This document shows positions 53,681 to 62,415 of a DNA stretch of 64,000 nucleotides, one piece after another. A model generated the notes under the pieces. That model did not search any database. It saw only the letters and a program-made list of their open reading frames with translations, and was not told the origin of the DNA. The DNA comes from Corynebacterium sphenisci DSM 44792. Lineage in GTDB: Bacteria > Actinomycetota > Actinomycetes > Mycobacteriales > Mycobacteriaceae. The DNA is taken from assembly GCF_001941505.1 (NCBI RefSeq), contig NZ_CP009248.1, forward strand, positions 1,736,001-1,800,000, given 5' to 3'. The position numbers and the translations under genes were made by a program. How positions within the stretch are numbered: the first letter of the stretch is position 1; the number at the start of each line of letters is the position of its first letter.

Positions 53681-54802
53681 TCAGGACCTTTCGGCACCGG
53701 GCGCGCCGAGCCCCGGTACGGCCCCGGCGCCGGCACGCCCCGCCACCCGCCGCATCAGCGACGGTGCGACGGCGACCACCGTCTCCGACGCGTCCACCGC
53801 GATCCACTCGCCCCCGGTGACGCGGGATGCGCCGTTGAGCTCCACCGTCTCGGTGCGGTGCGGCTCCCGGACCGGGCCGACCGTGCATTTCCGGGTGCCT
53901 CCCCCGCGGAGCGGGTTAAACCGGTGGACGCAATGCAGGAGCAGCACCCCGCCGGCCCATTCCCCGGGCCGGCCCGGCTCCCCGTCCAGCACCCGGGTTG
54001 CCCCGGCCACGAACCGGTTCCACTCCCCCAGCAGATGCGCCCGATGCCACCGCACCCCGGCCACCACGGAGGCGATGCAGATCGCCGCGCCGAGGACCCC
54101 CACCACCGGGTTGAAGCCCAGGCCCAATGTCGCCGAGGTGAGGCCGCCCCAGGAGAGGAGCAACAGCATCCCCGTCACGAACGCCATGCTGTCCCGGCGG
54201 CCGAGCCACCCGACCAGGAGAACCGGCGGGGCCATGAAGACGACCCCGATGAGCAGGAACACGACGATGACCAGGGCCCGTCCCCCGGGTGAGTCGGGCA
54301 CCACCCCCTCGCCCACGCTCGCCCCCAGGAGCAGGATGGCCAGGCAGCCGATCCCGAGCGCCGCCCCCAGACCGAGGCGCAGCAGCCGATCCGCCCGCGG
54401 CCCCGAGGTGGCGTCCACCTCGACGATCCAGTCCGCCAGCGGCCCCACCCGGGCCCGCAGGATCGGATCCCGCAGGGAGCCGCGGAACCACCGGGACAGC
54501 TCGTTGACCTCGGGGTCATCGACGCAGTAGCCGCGGATCCGGTCGAGGAACGCATGGAAAGCGACCGGATCCCGGGAGGCGTCGATGGCGTGCAGCTGCG
54601 CCAGATCCGCGTCGAGCCGCGCGCTCGCGGCGGTGAGCCGGTCCCGCACCGCCGCCCCGGCGGCGGTGGCCGGCCCCTCCTCGGCGCGCAACCCGCGCAC
54701 CTCGTTGCGGGCCTGGTGCAGCCGGCCCTCGTCGAGGAGCCGATCCACCGGCCCCCAGATCCGGGCGTCACGTTCGCGCCCGCTTTCCCGCCACTTCACC
54801 AT
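53681..54802 (-). CDS. Unrecognised membrane protein
   Basis: 373 residues, not recognised. The N-terminal half (1-150) is charged and helical, with two short repeats of helix pairs (RLLDEGRLHQARNEVRGL; HAFLDRIRGYCVDDPEVNEL). Then come four hydrophobic helices (about 165-270: LGLGAALGIGCLAILLLG, ALVIVVFLLIGVVFMAPPVL, VTGMLLLLSWGG, VGVLGAAICIASVVAGV) and a soluble tail with GEWIAVDASETVVAVAP. ATG 54802 has GGAGGAG 8 bases upstream. It is divergent from the 54987 group and shares its GTTCC-rich upstream region, so it probably belongs to the same accessory locus. Confidence 0.65.
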   Translation of the reverse strand: MVKWRESGRERDARIWGPVDRLLDEGRLHQARNEVRGLRAEEGPATAAGAAVRDRLTAASARLDADLAQLHAIDASRDPVAFHAFLDRIRGYCVDDPEVNELSRWFRGSLRDPILRARVGPLADWIVEVDATSGPRADRLLRLGLGAALGIGCLAILLLGASVGEGVVPDSPGGRALVIVVFLLIGVVFMAPPVLLVGWLGRRDSMAFVTGMLLLLSWGGLTSATLGLGFNPVVGVLGAAICIASVVAGVRWHRAHLLGEWNRFVAGATRVLDGEPGRPGEWAGGVLLLHCVHRFNPLRGGGTRKCTVGPVREPHRTETVELNGASRVTGGEWIAVDASETVVAVAPSLMRRVAGRAGAGAVPGLGAPGAERS

Positions 54803-54822
54803 GGTCACCGCTCCTCCGCGCC

Positions 54823-54936
54823 GTTCCTCGTCTCTGGCCACCCCTGTTCCTAGGCGCGGGGCCCCTCCCCCGGAACCGTGGCGGGGACTGTTCCCCGCGG
54901 GGCTTCGCCCCCGGTCGCCGCGCCCCTAACGTCGGC
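54823..54936. promoter_or_regulatory. Divergent control region with repeated GTTCC/GGAAC sites
   Basis: GTTCC occurs at 54823-54827, 54846-54850 and 54890-54894, and GGAAC at 54872-54876. The last two form GGAAC-N13-GTTCC. TAACGT (54927-54932, inside CCTAACGTCGGC) is the likely -10 box of the 54987 gene. Confidence 0.45.
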
Positions 54937-54986
54937 CGCGCAGACACCCCACCGGCCGCGGGGCCGGCGGAAGAGGAGGAGCCCCC

Positions 54987-55982
54987 ATGACCGCACGCGA
55001 AGGCACCGCCGGCATCGATCCGGCCCTGCTGCGCGACACCGTCACCGAGGAGGAGATCCGCCGGTGCTTCCGCGCCCCGGCGATCGATCTCGACGCCACC
55101 GGCGCGACGACCGAGGTGGAACGGCACCGCGCCGCCCATGAGCGGATGACCGCGGTGTTCCGGCAGGGCATGGTCCGGGTCATCGACCTGGTGCGCTCCC
55201 GCCCGGGGCGCTGGCTGCCCGCCGGCTGGGATCCCGAGGGGCTGCGCACCGGGGCGTTCCTGCCCGAGCCGGTGCAGCCGGCGCCGGATCCGGTGCCCGC
55301 ACCGGGTGCGGAGCCGCAGCCGGTGCCGCGGGTGCGCGAGGCCCTGCCGCTCGCCGGAGCGGCCATCGGGGCGTTCCTCGGCGTCTTCCTGCTGTCCGTG
55401 CCCTTCGCGCTGTTCACCGCGATCGCCACGGCCCTCGTCGCCGACGATGTGGAGCGGCGGGCCGCGGCCTGCGGCGGGGACGAGGCCTGCCTCGCCGGGG
55501 TGCTGCCCGACGATGCCACGCTCCTGCTCATCGGGGCCGTGGGGACCGGCCTCTGGCTGCTGTGCACCGGCGCCATCGGATGGTGGATCGGCCGCCGGCT
55601 GGTGCACCGGGATCGGACCCGCGCGGCGGCGGTCGCCGCCGGCAATGCCGAGTCGGAGGCCACCGAGGCCCGCAGGCTCCAGGTGATCCGCCGCAACGAG
55701 GCCCGCGCGGGCCGGCACCGGCAGGAGGTGCACGAGTGGCGGAGGGCCAACGCCGAATGCAACGCCGCCTGGGGCACCGCCCTGCGCAGGGCCTTCGGGC
55801 TGCCCGCCGAGGGCGACTGGGCGGGGGCCTGGGCCGGCGCCGCCGAGCGCCGCGCCTACGCGGCGCACCGGGTCGGCGCCCTGGAGCTCGACCCCGGGCT
55901 GCCGCGGTTCACCCGCGAGGCGCTCTCCCCGACGCGGGACGACCTCATCGAACAGCTGCGCCGGGGCCGGGCCGCCGACTGA
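54987..55982 (+). CDS. Unrecognised membrane protein, paralogue of the 56038 product
   Basis: 331 residues, not recognised. A soluble N-terminus (1-120) contains RWLPAGWDPEGLRTGAFLPE. Two membrane helices follow (about 128-155, LPLAGAAIGAFLGVFLLSVP; about 180-205, LLLIGAVGTGLWLLCTGAIG), then a charged coiled region rich in Arg/Glu/Ala. The C-terminal motif EGDWAGAWAGAAERRAYAAH matches GADWSEDWATGAERERHA in the next gene; the GWLP...FLP motif is shared too. AGGAGGAG lies before the ATG. It is the first gene of an apparent operon with 56038 and 57272. Confidence 0.68.
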   Translation: MTAREGTAGIDPALLRDTVTEEEIRRCFRAPAIDLDATGATTEVERHRAAHERMTAVFRQGMVRVIDLVRSRPGRWLPAGWDPEGLRTGAFLPEPVQPAPDPVPAPGAEPQPVPRVREALPLAGAAIGAFLGVFLLSVPFALFTAIATALVADDVERRAAACGGDEACLAGVLPDDATLLLIGAVGTGLWLLCTGAIGWWIGRRLVHRDRTRAAAVAAGNAESEATEARRLQVIRRNEARAGRHRQEVHEWRRANAECNAAWGTALRRAFGLPAEGDWAGAWAGAAERRAYAAHRVGALELDPGLPRFTREALSPTRDDLIEQLRRGRAAD

Positions 55983-56037
55983 GCCGGGCCCCGCACCGGA
56001 ACCACCGACAATTCACCGACCCACCGGAGGGAACGAC

Positions 56038-57195
56038 ATGTCCGACTCCTACAACAGCAGGGGGATGCTCTACAACGCCCGGGCCCAGACCGGCCTGCTG
56101 CGGCAGAGCAACCGGATCCAGGCCGCCCAGCTCGCCGTCGAGATGGCGCAGTACGAGATGATCGACGAGCACTTCACGCAGCTGCACGGGGAGATGGGCG
56201 AGCAGACCGAGGCGCTGCGGGGCATCGACCGGGCGATTCGCCGGCAGACGCGGCTCCTGCACGAGGACAATGTGCGGATGGTCGACGCCATCGACGAGCA
56301 GACCGCGGTCCTGGAGCGCAGCGGCGAAGTCGCCGCCGATCAGCGTTTCGCGCAGTGGCGCGACGGCAGCCCGGTGGGCCAGAGGTACTACTACGAGTAC
56401 CGCCCGCGCGCGCTGGCCTACCTGGAGTCCTACCGGCGGATGAGCGAGCTGTGGCGGGCCCAGGTGCTGCTCACCGTCCGGCGCCGCCTGGCGGACTACA
56501 ACTCCTGGCGGGACCCGGGCTGGCTGCCCGACGCCCCCGACACCGGCCGTTTCCTGCCCATGCCGGGACGGCAGTCGCCGCCGGGTGCCGAGCGCGAGGA
56601 CCTCTCGCAGCTGCCGGAGCCCGCGGAGCCGGCCGCCGCCTCCACGGAGCTCAAGGCGCTCTACTACCTCTCGCTCGTGTTCACCGTGCTGGTCGTCCTG
56701 CCGGCCCTGACGTCGATGAACCTCCGCGGGCTGATCATGGCGATTCTGCCGGGGTTGATCTCGTGGTGGCTGCACACCAAGGTGCGGGCCCCGGAGCAGG
56801 CGCACCGGCAGTGGGAGGAGCAGTCGCGCCAGGTCGCCGCGGAGAACCGGCGCCGCGCCGAACTGGCCGCCCTCATCGAACGGGACCGGCTCGAGCGGCG
56901 GCGCTGGGAGACCGAGAACGGGCGATGCCGGGACCGGATGACGATCCTCGTCTGCGAGTACCTGGGCCTCGACCTCGGCGCGGACTGGTCCGAGGACTGG
57001 GCCACCGGCGCCGAACGGGAGCGCCATGCCCGGATCACCGAGGTCATCGCCAACGAGCGGGAGAAGCCGCCCTCGCTCTACGATTTCCACGAACCCGGCA
57101 CGCTGGCGCTGGACATGTCCATGATCGACCCGCTGCTGCGGCCCATGCAGAGTTTCCGGGCCCAGCAGATCCGGGTCCTCGACCACGCGGACTGA
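56038..57195 (+). CDS. Unrecognised membrane/coiled-coil protein, paralogue of the 54987 product
   Basis: 385 residues. A helical, Gln/Arg/Glu-rich N-terminus (1-110; RQSNRIQAAQLAVEMAQYEM, with heptad spacing) looks like a coiled coil. Then PGWLPDAPDTGRFLPMPG (about 160), two hydrophobic helices (about 205-250) and a second coiled segment (EEQSRQVAAENRRRAELAAL). The C-terminal domain carries LGLDLGADWSEDWATGAERE, shared with the 54987 product. Both ends probably face the cytosol. GGAGGGAAC precedes the ATG. Function unknown. Confidence 0.7.
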   Translation: MSDSYNSRGMLYNARAQTGLLRQSNRIQAAQLAVEMAQYEMIDEHFTQLHGEMGEQTEALRGIDRAIRRQTRLLHEDNVRMVDAIDEQTAVLERSGEVAADQRFAQWRDGSPVGQRYYYEYRPRALAYLESYRRMSELWRAQVLLTVRRRLADYNSWRDPGWLPDAPDTGRFLPMPGRQSPPGAEREDLSQLPEPAEPAAASTELKALYYLSLVFTVLVVLPALTSMNLRGLIMAILPGLISWWLHTKVRAPEQAHRQWEEQSRQVAAENRRRAELAALIERDRLERRRWETENGRCRDRMTILVCEYLGLDLGADWSEDWATGAERERHARITEVIANEREKPPSLYDFHEPGTLALDMSMIDPLLRPMQSFRAQQIRVLDHAD

Positions 57196-57271
57196 GCCGC
57201 CCCGACCCGAAACCGACCCCCACCCCCACCGGCGGGCACCGCCCGCCGCCGACGATCCCCGGAGGACCGCC

Positions 57272-57988
57272 ATGACCACCATCCGCCATCAGCGCCTCGC
57301 CGCCGCCCTCGCCGCCGCGGCCCTGCTCACCGCCGCCTGCCAGGACGCCCCCGACGAGGTGGAGGTCCCCGACTTCACCGTCGAGGAATCCACCGGGGCG
57401 AAGGCCCCCGCCGGGTCCACGACCTCCAGCACCACCTCCGAATCGGGGCAGGCCGATGACGGCCGGCCCGAGGATGAGGACGACGCGGCCGAGGATGACT
57501 CCGGTGCCGGGGAGGCCCGCATGGCCGCGCTGGACAATGGCGACGGCAGCTACCGGCTGAGCAGCAAGCCCCCGAGCAACGACGCGCCCAGGGCGGTCAA
57601 GGTCACGTTCGGGGATCTGGAGGACCATGGATTCACCGCCATCGAGTTCGAGATCACCAAGGACAACCAGAACGCCTTCCTCAGCTACCCCACCGGGGAC
57701 TACGGCCCGGACCTGGAGTGGAAGGCCATCGGGCTCAACGGCGAGGTCCAGGAGAGTTCCTGCCTCGGCGAGATGCGGGTGCTGGACGCCGAGGGCGTCG
57801 ACGTCACCGGCAAAGCCGACCAGTGGTTCCACCAGGAGTCGACCACGGAGCTGCGCCAGGAAAGGTGCAAATCCTCCTTCACCCCGATCCTGGAGGAGGG
57901 CATCGACGAGTTCGTCATCGAGTTCACGATCCGGCAGAAGGGCTTCGACCCGATCATCATCCGCCAACCCGTCCGGGGCATGAACTGA
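57272..57988 (+). CDS. Unrecognised lipoprotein
   Basis: A 238-residue lipoprotein: signal peptide with lipobox LLTAAC (Cys about 23), then a Ser/Thr/Glu/Asp-rich linker (about 30-85). A soluble domain (about 90-238) has KVTFGDLEDHGFTAIEFEI and two Cys (SSCLGEM, ERCKSS), probably a beta sandwich like telokin-type or DUF4352 domains, though I cannot assign it. GGAGGA lies 7 bases before the ATG. It follows the two membrane proteins by 76 bases, likely in the same transcript. Confidence 0.65.
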   Translation: MTTIRHQRLAAALAAAALLTAACQDAPDEVEVPDFTVEESTGAKAPAGSTTSSTTSESGQADDGRPEDEDDAAEDDSGAGEARMAALDNGDGSYRLSSKPPSNDAPRAVKVTFGDLEDHGFTAIEFEITKDNQNAFLSYPTGDYGPDLEWKAIGLNGEVQESSCLGEMRVLDAEGVDVTGKADQWFHQESTTELRQERCKSSFTPILEEGIDEFVIEFTIRQKGFDPIIIRQPVRGMN

Positions 57989-58015
57989 CCCGGCGCCCGA
58001 TGGGCGGATGAGGCC

Positions 58016-58041
58016 GGCCGGCGGCGCACCGGCCGCCGGCC
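58016..58041. terminator. 10-bp hairpin after the lipoprotein gene
   Basis: GGCCGGCGGC, loop GCACCG, GCCGCCGGCC: ends the 54987-57988 unit. TAGCCT follows 4 bases later. Confidence 0.65.
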
Positions 58042-58045
58042 GCGA

Positions 58046-58051
58046 TAGCCT
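58046..58051 (+). promoter_or_regulatory. -10 box of the FHA-like gene
   Basis: TAGCCT, about 52 bases before the TTG start at 58103, giving a leader of about 45 bases with GAGGAG as ribosome binding site. Confidence 0.45.
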
Positions 58052-58102
58052 GACCAGGGGGCGAAGACCGCCCCCGCCACCACCGCAGCCCGAGGAGCCA
58101 CG

Positions 58103-58795
58103 TTGAGCAGCACCCCCACCCTCACCATCGACGACGGGATCGGCAACCGCGTCACCATCCTCGCCGGCGACCAGCTCACCGTCGGGCGGAAGGCCGATTT
58201 CGTGATCGGCGACGACGACCGCTACCTGCACCGCCGGCTGCTGACCTTCCACTACGACGGCACCTGGCTGGTCACCAACGTGGGCCGGGCGCTGTCGGTG
58301 ACCATGCAGCCGGTGGGGCCGGGCTACTACAGCGTCACCACCCTCGGCCCCGGGGCGATGAGCCCGGTGCCGCGGGCGCGCACCGCCTTCGTGGTCGCCA
58401 CCGTGGAGCGCACCTACGAACTCACCGTGGAGGTCACCGACGGCCCGCTGCCCGCCCCCCTGGAGGATCTCTCGGAGCTCACCTCCGATCCGACGGTGGA
58501 CGTCTACGAGCCCACCGCCGAGCATCTGCAGCTGATGCGGGCGCTGGCCGCGCCGCTGCTGAAGTACCCGGGCGCCGGCTACTACGACATCCCGACGGTC
58601 AAGGACCTCATGCGGGAGCTGGGCTGGTCGGAGAAGAAGGTCAACACCAAGATCAACTACATCTGCACCCAGCTGCTGAAATCGGGGATCCCGGACTTCC
58701 AGGCGAGGAACGGCAACGCCATCAGCCGCCGGCTCATCCTGGCCCGGTACGCCGCGGAGCGGATCAGCAACGACCCCTACTGGGCGGGGCGCTGA
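58103..58795 (+). CDS. FHA-like domain protein with C-terminal winged-helix-like domain
   Basis: 230 residues. The N-terminal half (about 1-110) has the beta-rich outline of an FHA domain (LTVGRKADFVIGDDDRYLHR, then TFHYDGTWLVTNVGR). The usual SRxH phosphothreonine-binding residues are not clear, so phosphopeptide binding is uncertain. The C-terminal half (about 130-230) is helical, with VKDLMRELGWSEKKVNTKIN followed by ICTQLLKSGIPDFQ, like a winged helix in which a small domain recognises DNA or protein. The start is a TTG with GAGGAG 5 bases upstream; no ATG or GTG gives the whole FHA part. It could be a regulator of the surrounding locus (inference). Confidence 0.7.
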   Translation: MSSTPTLTIDDGIGNRVTILAGDQLTVGRKADFVIGDDDRYLHRRLLTFHYDGTWLVTNVGRALSVTMQPVGPGYYSVTTLGPGAMSPVPRARTAFVVATVERTYELTVEVTDGPLPAPLEDLSELTSDPTVDVYEPTAEHLQLMRALAAPLLKYPGAGYYDIPTVKDLMRELGWSEKKVNTKINYICTQLLKSGIPDFQARNGNAISRRLILARYAAERISNDPYWAGR

Positions 58796-58813
58796 GCGGG
58801 GGGCCGCCAGCGG

Positions 58814-58862
58814 GGAACGGTCCCCGAATCGGTTCCGGGTCCCCCCGGGGCGGTCATAGATT
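58814..58862 (+). promoter_or_regulatory. Palindromic motif and promoter upstream of the J-like gene
   Basis: GGAAC-N13-GTTCC (58814-58836) repeats the arrangement seen at 54872-54894. TAGATT (58857-58862) lies 20 bases further and is the likely -10 box. The following 78-base leader includes GAGAGGA. Confidence 0.45.
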
Positions 58863-58940
58863 GTGTTCGACCCCACCGGGGGAGATTCCTCCCCCGGGCG
58901 GCGTCGCCGACATCGACCACGCCCCGAGAGGACCACGATC

Positions 58941-60071
58941 ATGGCCCATTACGACCTGTACGAGAAGCTGAACCTCAGCCCGCACGCCTCATCCTCGGCG
59001 CTGCGCCTCCAGATCAACCACCGCCTCAAGGGCGTCGACTACGACGACAAGGACGCCCTGGAGCCGCTGCAGGTGGGCATGGCGGTGCTCGGCGACGAGC
59101 GCAAGCGGAAGCTGTACGACCGGCAGCTGGCGGACACCTCCCTGGCGGACATCACCTTCGAGGATCTGCGCCAGCTGGCGGAGATGAAGCTCGACGGCGG
59201 CGCCGAGGACGCCGACTCCGAGGCCACCATCATCCGTCCGCAGCCGACCCCCGACGGGGCCGCGCCCCAGGGCGAGCGCCCGGCCCCGCAGCGGCCCGCG
59301 GCGCAGCCGGCCCCGCAGCAGCCCCAGCAACCCCCGCAGCCCCAGCAGCCGCCGGTGGATCAGAACTGGGCCGCCGGCGCGCAGTACGGCGCCGCCGGGC
59401 AGGCCCCCGGCCAGCAGCCGGCCCCGGGCTTCCCGCAGGGCCCGGGCTACCAGCAGGCCCCCGGCTACCAGCAGGCCCCCGGGGTCGCGCAGGGCCCCCA
59501 GGGCGGCGCCGCCCCGGGCATGGCGCCCACCGCCGGCGGCGGCCAGCTGGGGGCGGCGAAGGCGGTGCTCGGGCAGACCGGTGAGCAGGTCCGGCAGGTC
59601 CCGAAGCAGACCCTGCTGACCATCGTCGCCGCCAGCGTGGTGGCGACCCTGGTGCTGGTCGCCGGCGTCGCCGGCATCATGCGCATCACCTCCGCCGAGT
59701 ACAAGGCGGAGAAGCTCGTCAAGCAGCTGGTGGCGCTGGAGGATCCGGGCAAGGCCGAGAAATGGGTCTCCAAGCACGTCTACGCCGATGCCCGGGACGA
59801 CCTGCGGTCCTTCCTGGAGGTGCGCGCCGACGACGACTACGTGCCGGTGAGCTACACCATCGGCACCGACGACCCGAAGATCATGGCAACCTTCGACCAG
59901 GACGCCCTCACGGCCATCGACCCGTCCCTCAGCGTCCCCGATTCACTCGAGGACCGGATCACCGACGCCTACGTCACCGTCGTCTCCGATGAATGGGACG
60001 ACCCGGTGCTGATGGTCATGGTCGCGGACTTCGGCTCGGGCCAGCAGGTCTTCTACGTCGACACGATGTAG
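58941..60071 (+). CDS. J-domain-like membrane protein
   Basis: 376 residues. The N-terminus (about 1-65; YDLYEKLNLSPHASSSALRL, and near 55 LGDERKRKLYDRQL) has the helix layout of a DnaJ J-domain but lacks HPD, so stimulation of DnaK is unlikely. A Pro/Gln/Gly-rich linker (about 95-215) includes GYQQAPGYQQAPG. Then come one membrane helix (about 228-250, TLLTIVAASVVATLVLVAGV) and an external C-terminal domain (about 255-376). ATG 58941 is favoured over the longer ORF from 58863, whose N-terminus is Arg/Pro-rich. It may tether a cytosolic partner to the membrane; function unknown. Confidence 0.68.
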   Translation: MAHYDLYEKLNLSPHASSSALRLQINHRLKGVDYDDKDALEPLQVGMAVLGDERKRKLYDRQLADTSLADITFEDLRQLAEMKLDGGAEDADSEATIIRPQPTPDGAAPQGERPAPQRPAAQPAPQQPQQPPQPQQPPVDQNWAAGAQYGAAGQAPGQQPAPGFPQGPGYQQAPGYQQAPGVAQGPQGGAAPGMAPTAGGGQLGAAKAVLGQTGEQVRQVPKQTLLTIVAASVVATLVLVAGVAGIMRITSAEYKAEKLVKQLVALEDPGKAEKWVSKHVYADARDDLRSFLEVRADDDYVPVSYTIGTDDPKIMATFDQDALTAIDPSLSVPDSLEDRITDAYVTVVSDEWDDPVLMVMVADFGSGQQVFYVDTM

Positions 60072-60450
60072 ATCCCGCGGCGATTGACCGGAGGGGCCCG
60101 CCCCACCCCGCTTGGTGCCCGGGGGCGGCGGTCCGCCGCGCGGGGTTCATGCCCCCACGGCGGCTGCGCCCATCCCCGCGGCGCCCCGGCTCGCGGCCCC
60201 CGGCCGGCTGGGGCGCCCACGGCGGACGGCCACCCCGGGATGGTCATCGCGACCCGGCCGGCGGAGGCCGCCGCCTCGCCCCTCCCCCGCATCGCCCGCA
60301 TCCGCCTCATCGAAAGGCCGGGGCGGGGCCGGACACCCGGCATGGGATGCCGGCCGGGGCGCACCCGGGGCCCCGCGAACCGAATCCCCCGACCTCGCCG
60401 GACCTCCCCGATCCCGCAATGACGCCCGACCCGACGCCAAGGACCCCGCA
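60072..60450. other. 379-base non-coding gap
   Basis: GC-rich sequence with no convincing gene on either strand. A short hairpin CCGGCAT-GGG-ATGCCGG (60337-60353) may end the J-like transcript. AAGGA (60439-60443) is the ribosome binding site of the next gene. CCCGCAATGA occurs twice (60413 and 60446 regions), so only the second ATG continues into the open frame. No clear -10 box was found. Confidence 0.5.
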
Positions 60451-61353
60451 ATGAACAACCGCTGGCTCGACCCCGGCCCGGACAACCACCGGCTCGACCC
60501 CGCTGCCCCGGAGGACCACCGGGCCGCCACGTGGCCCGCGGACACCGCCGCTCCCCCGGAGCCGGGGCGCCCCGCCGCGCCGACCCTGACCCTGCCCGAC
60601 GGGCCGGGGGCGGCGCAGCACCGGCCGGGGACCCCCGTCCCCGTGGTCGTCGACGGCCCCGCTCCGACTGCCCCGCCACCGTTTCCCCCGGAGCGCCGCA
60701 CGACGATGCCCGGCGCCACCGCCCTGATAATCACGCTGCTCACGCTCATCCTGAGCGCGGTCGCCTACGGCACCGAGACGCTGGCGGACAAAGCCGACGA
60801 GTGGTTTCCGCCGGCCGGGGACACGGCTTCCGCCGAGGAGACGGCCGGGGACGACTACGGCGGATACGGCAGCGTCGAGGAGTACTGCGCGGCCGAACCG
60901 CAGGACTACGTCTGCGTCATGACGAGGTGGACCAACGGCGTGATGGATGCGCCCATCGAGGCGAGCACCGAGGCCACGGGCTTCTTCCTCTGGGATTCCG
61001 AGGGCACCGAAATCCGGTGCGCCTTCGGGGAGGGTTTCGGCATCGGCGCCTGCGCGACCCTGCGGGACTACTGGGAACTGGACAACCGGCCGGCGCAGCA
61101 CTCGGTGAACCTGGCCTCGGGGCTGCCCCTCGGGGATCCCGATGACGACTCCCCCATCGCCGGCACCGCGGCCGCGGTCTGGGACGGGGGCGTCGAGTAC
61201 CTCCCCGCGGACCGGAAGATCGCGCTTCCCGATGGCCGCGGCTGGATCTACTACGACCTCGGGATCCTCATGCGCGGCGGAATCGACGGCGACGAGCAGT
61301 CGCCGGTGGTCTACCTGGAGGACTCGATCTGGATGTTCCTCCGCGATGACTAG
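60451..61353 (+). CDS. Membrane protein of a local three-member family, copy 1
   Basis: 300 residues: a Pro-rich cytosolic N-terminus beginning MNNRWLDPGPDNHRLDP, one membrane helix (about 88-108, ATALIITLLTLILSAVAYG), an acidic linker and an external domain (about 135-300). The external domain contains IRCAFGEGFGIGACATLRDY, a conserved C-x9-C pair, then SVNLASG and GWIYYDLGILMRGGI. The same N-terminal RW-D/N-P motif and Cys-pair domain occur in the next two genes (61450 and 62515). I do not recognise the family. AAGGA is 7 bases before the ATG. Confidence 0.65.
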   Translation: MNNRWLDPGPDNHRLDPAAPEDHRAATWPADTAAPPEPGRPAAPTLTLPDGPGAAQHRPGTPVPVVVDGPAPTAPPPFPPERRTTMPGATALIITLLTLILSAVAYGTETLADKADEWFPPAGDTASAEETAGDDYGGYGSVEEYCAAEPQDYVCVMTRWTNGVMDAPIEASTEATGFFLWDSEGTEIRCAFGEGFGIGACATLRDYWELDNRPAQHSVNLASGLPLGDPDDDSPIAGTAAAVWDGGVEYLPADRKIALPDGRGWIYYDLGILMRGGIDGDEQSPVVYLEDSIWMFLRDD

Positions 61354-61449
61354 GCCAGCGGCGGCCCCGCGGAAAGCCGATCCGCATTATCCGTCCACCC
61401 CGATTCCCGCTACCCGACCCGCACCCGCCCAGACGAAAGGACCGAATCG

Positions 61450-62412
61450 ATGAACGAACGCTGGACCAACCCCGATCAGCCCGGGGATCCCGCCCGGCCA
61501 CCCGAATCCCCCGCGACGGGCCCGGGCCCCGGGCCCGCGGACGGGGCCGGAGACACCCGGATGCTGCCTCAGCAACCCCCGGGTCCCGCGCAGTGGGCCA
61601 CCGGCGCCCAAAGCCCCGCCCAGGGCTACGGCGGACCCGAGGCGGGCTATCCCGGCGGCCCCTGGCCCCCGGCGGGCGCCGTCCCCGGCGCCGGCGACTG
61701 GGCCGGCGCGGCCCCCGCGGACCAGGCGGGATCCGACAAGACCAGGCTGCGCCGCGTCCTCATCGGCATCAGCTTCGTGCTCGTGCTGGTCCTGGCCACC
61801 GGCGGGGCCTACCTGTACGGCGCGGGCAGGTTCCCGGGCTCCGATCCCGTCGTCGCCGCCGACTCCCCGGACTCGGGGGACGGGGACGCCGACCCGGGTT
61901 CCGGGGACTCGACGGGCTCCGCCGGGACCACCTCGGAGAGCACCACCGAGGCCACGGACGCGGAGGACTCCGGGGAAGGTTCGGGGAGGACGATCGAGGA
62001 CTACGTCCGGATCGTCGTCGACGGCTCCTCGGAGAGCACCGACGCCACCGGTTTCTACCTGCGCGACGATGACGAGATCTCCATCCACTGCGCCTTCGGC
62101 GAGGGCTTCGGCCTCGGGGCCTGCTCCACGATAGATGACTACTGGGGGTTCATCGCCGACGGCGACGCGTATTCGCTATACCTCGCCTCCGGGGATCCCG
62201 TCTGGGAATCCGACCTGTCGGTGACGGACGTGGACGTATGGGACGCCGCCTCCGAGGACCTCGAGACCGACACCCGCGTGCTGCTGCCCGATGACGATGG
62301 CTGGGTGTACTACGACGGCTATTACCTCATGCGCGGCGGCATCGAGGTCGGTGGGGAATACCCGGTGATCGTCGTCTCCCCGGGCAGCCACAACATCATC
62401 TGGGATTACTGA
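61450..62412 (+). CDS. Membrane protein of a local three-member family, copy 2
   Basis: 320 residues. N-terminus MNERWTNPDQPGDPARPP, a Pro/Gly/Gln-rich cytosolic part, a basic stop (KTRLRR) and a membrane helix (about 103-125, IGISFVLVLVLATGGAYLYG). A long Ser/Thr/Asp/Glu/Gly linker (about 130-175) suggests a wall-spanning stalk. The external domain (about 178-320) has SIHCAFGEGFGLGACSTIDD, YSLYLASG and GWVYYDGYYLMRGGIEVG, aligned with copy 1. AAAGGA precedes the ATG. It is 96 bases after copy 1, probably co-transcribed. Confidence 0.65.
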   Translation: MNERWTNPDQPGDPARPPESPATGPGPGPADGAGDTRMLPQQPPGPAQWATGAQSPAQGYGGPEAGYPGGPWPPAGAVPGAGDWAGAAPADQAGSDKTRLRRVLIGISFVLVLVLATGGAYLYGAGRFPGSDPVVAADSPDSGDGDADPGSGDSTGSAGTTSESTTEATDAEDSGEGSGRTIEDYVRIVVDGSSESTDATGFYLRDDDEISIHCAFGEGFGLGACSTIDDYWGFIADGDAYSLYLASGDPVWESDLSVTDVDVWDAASEDLETDTRVLLPDDDGWVYYDGYYLMRGGIEVGGEYPVIVVSPGSHNIIWDY

Positions 62413-62415
62413 CCC

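Noticed and set aside
50300..53888. The 1401-residue minus-strand frame covering aceE
   Set aside because: Only its last 139 residues (DUF3052, 49683-50102) are real; the rest is the shadow of aceE and lacks any recognisable domain.
54872..54894. SigH/SigE-type -35 and -10 promoter (GGAAC ... GTT)
   Set aside because: The spacing of 13 bases is shorter than the usual 16-19 for that sigma type, and the match is a full palindrome, so an operator is the simpler reading.
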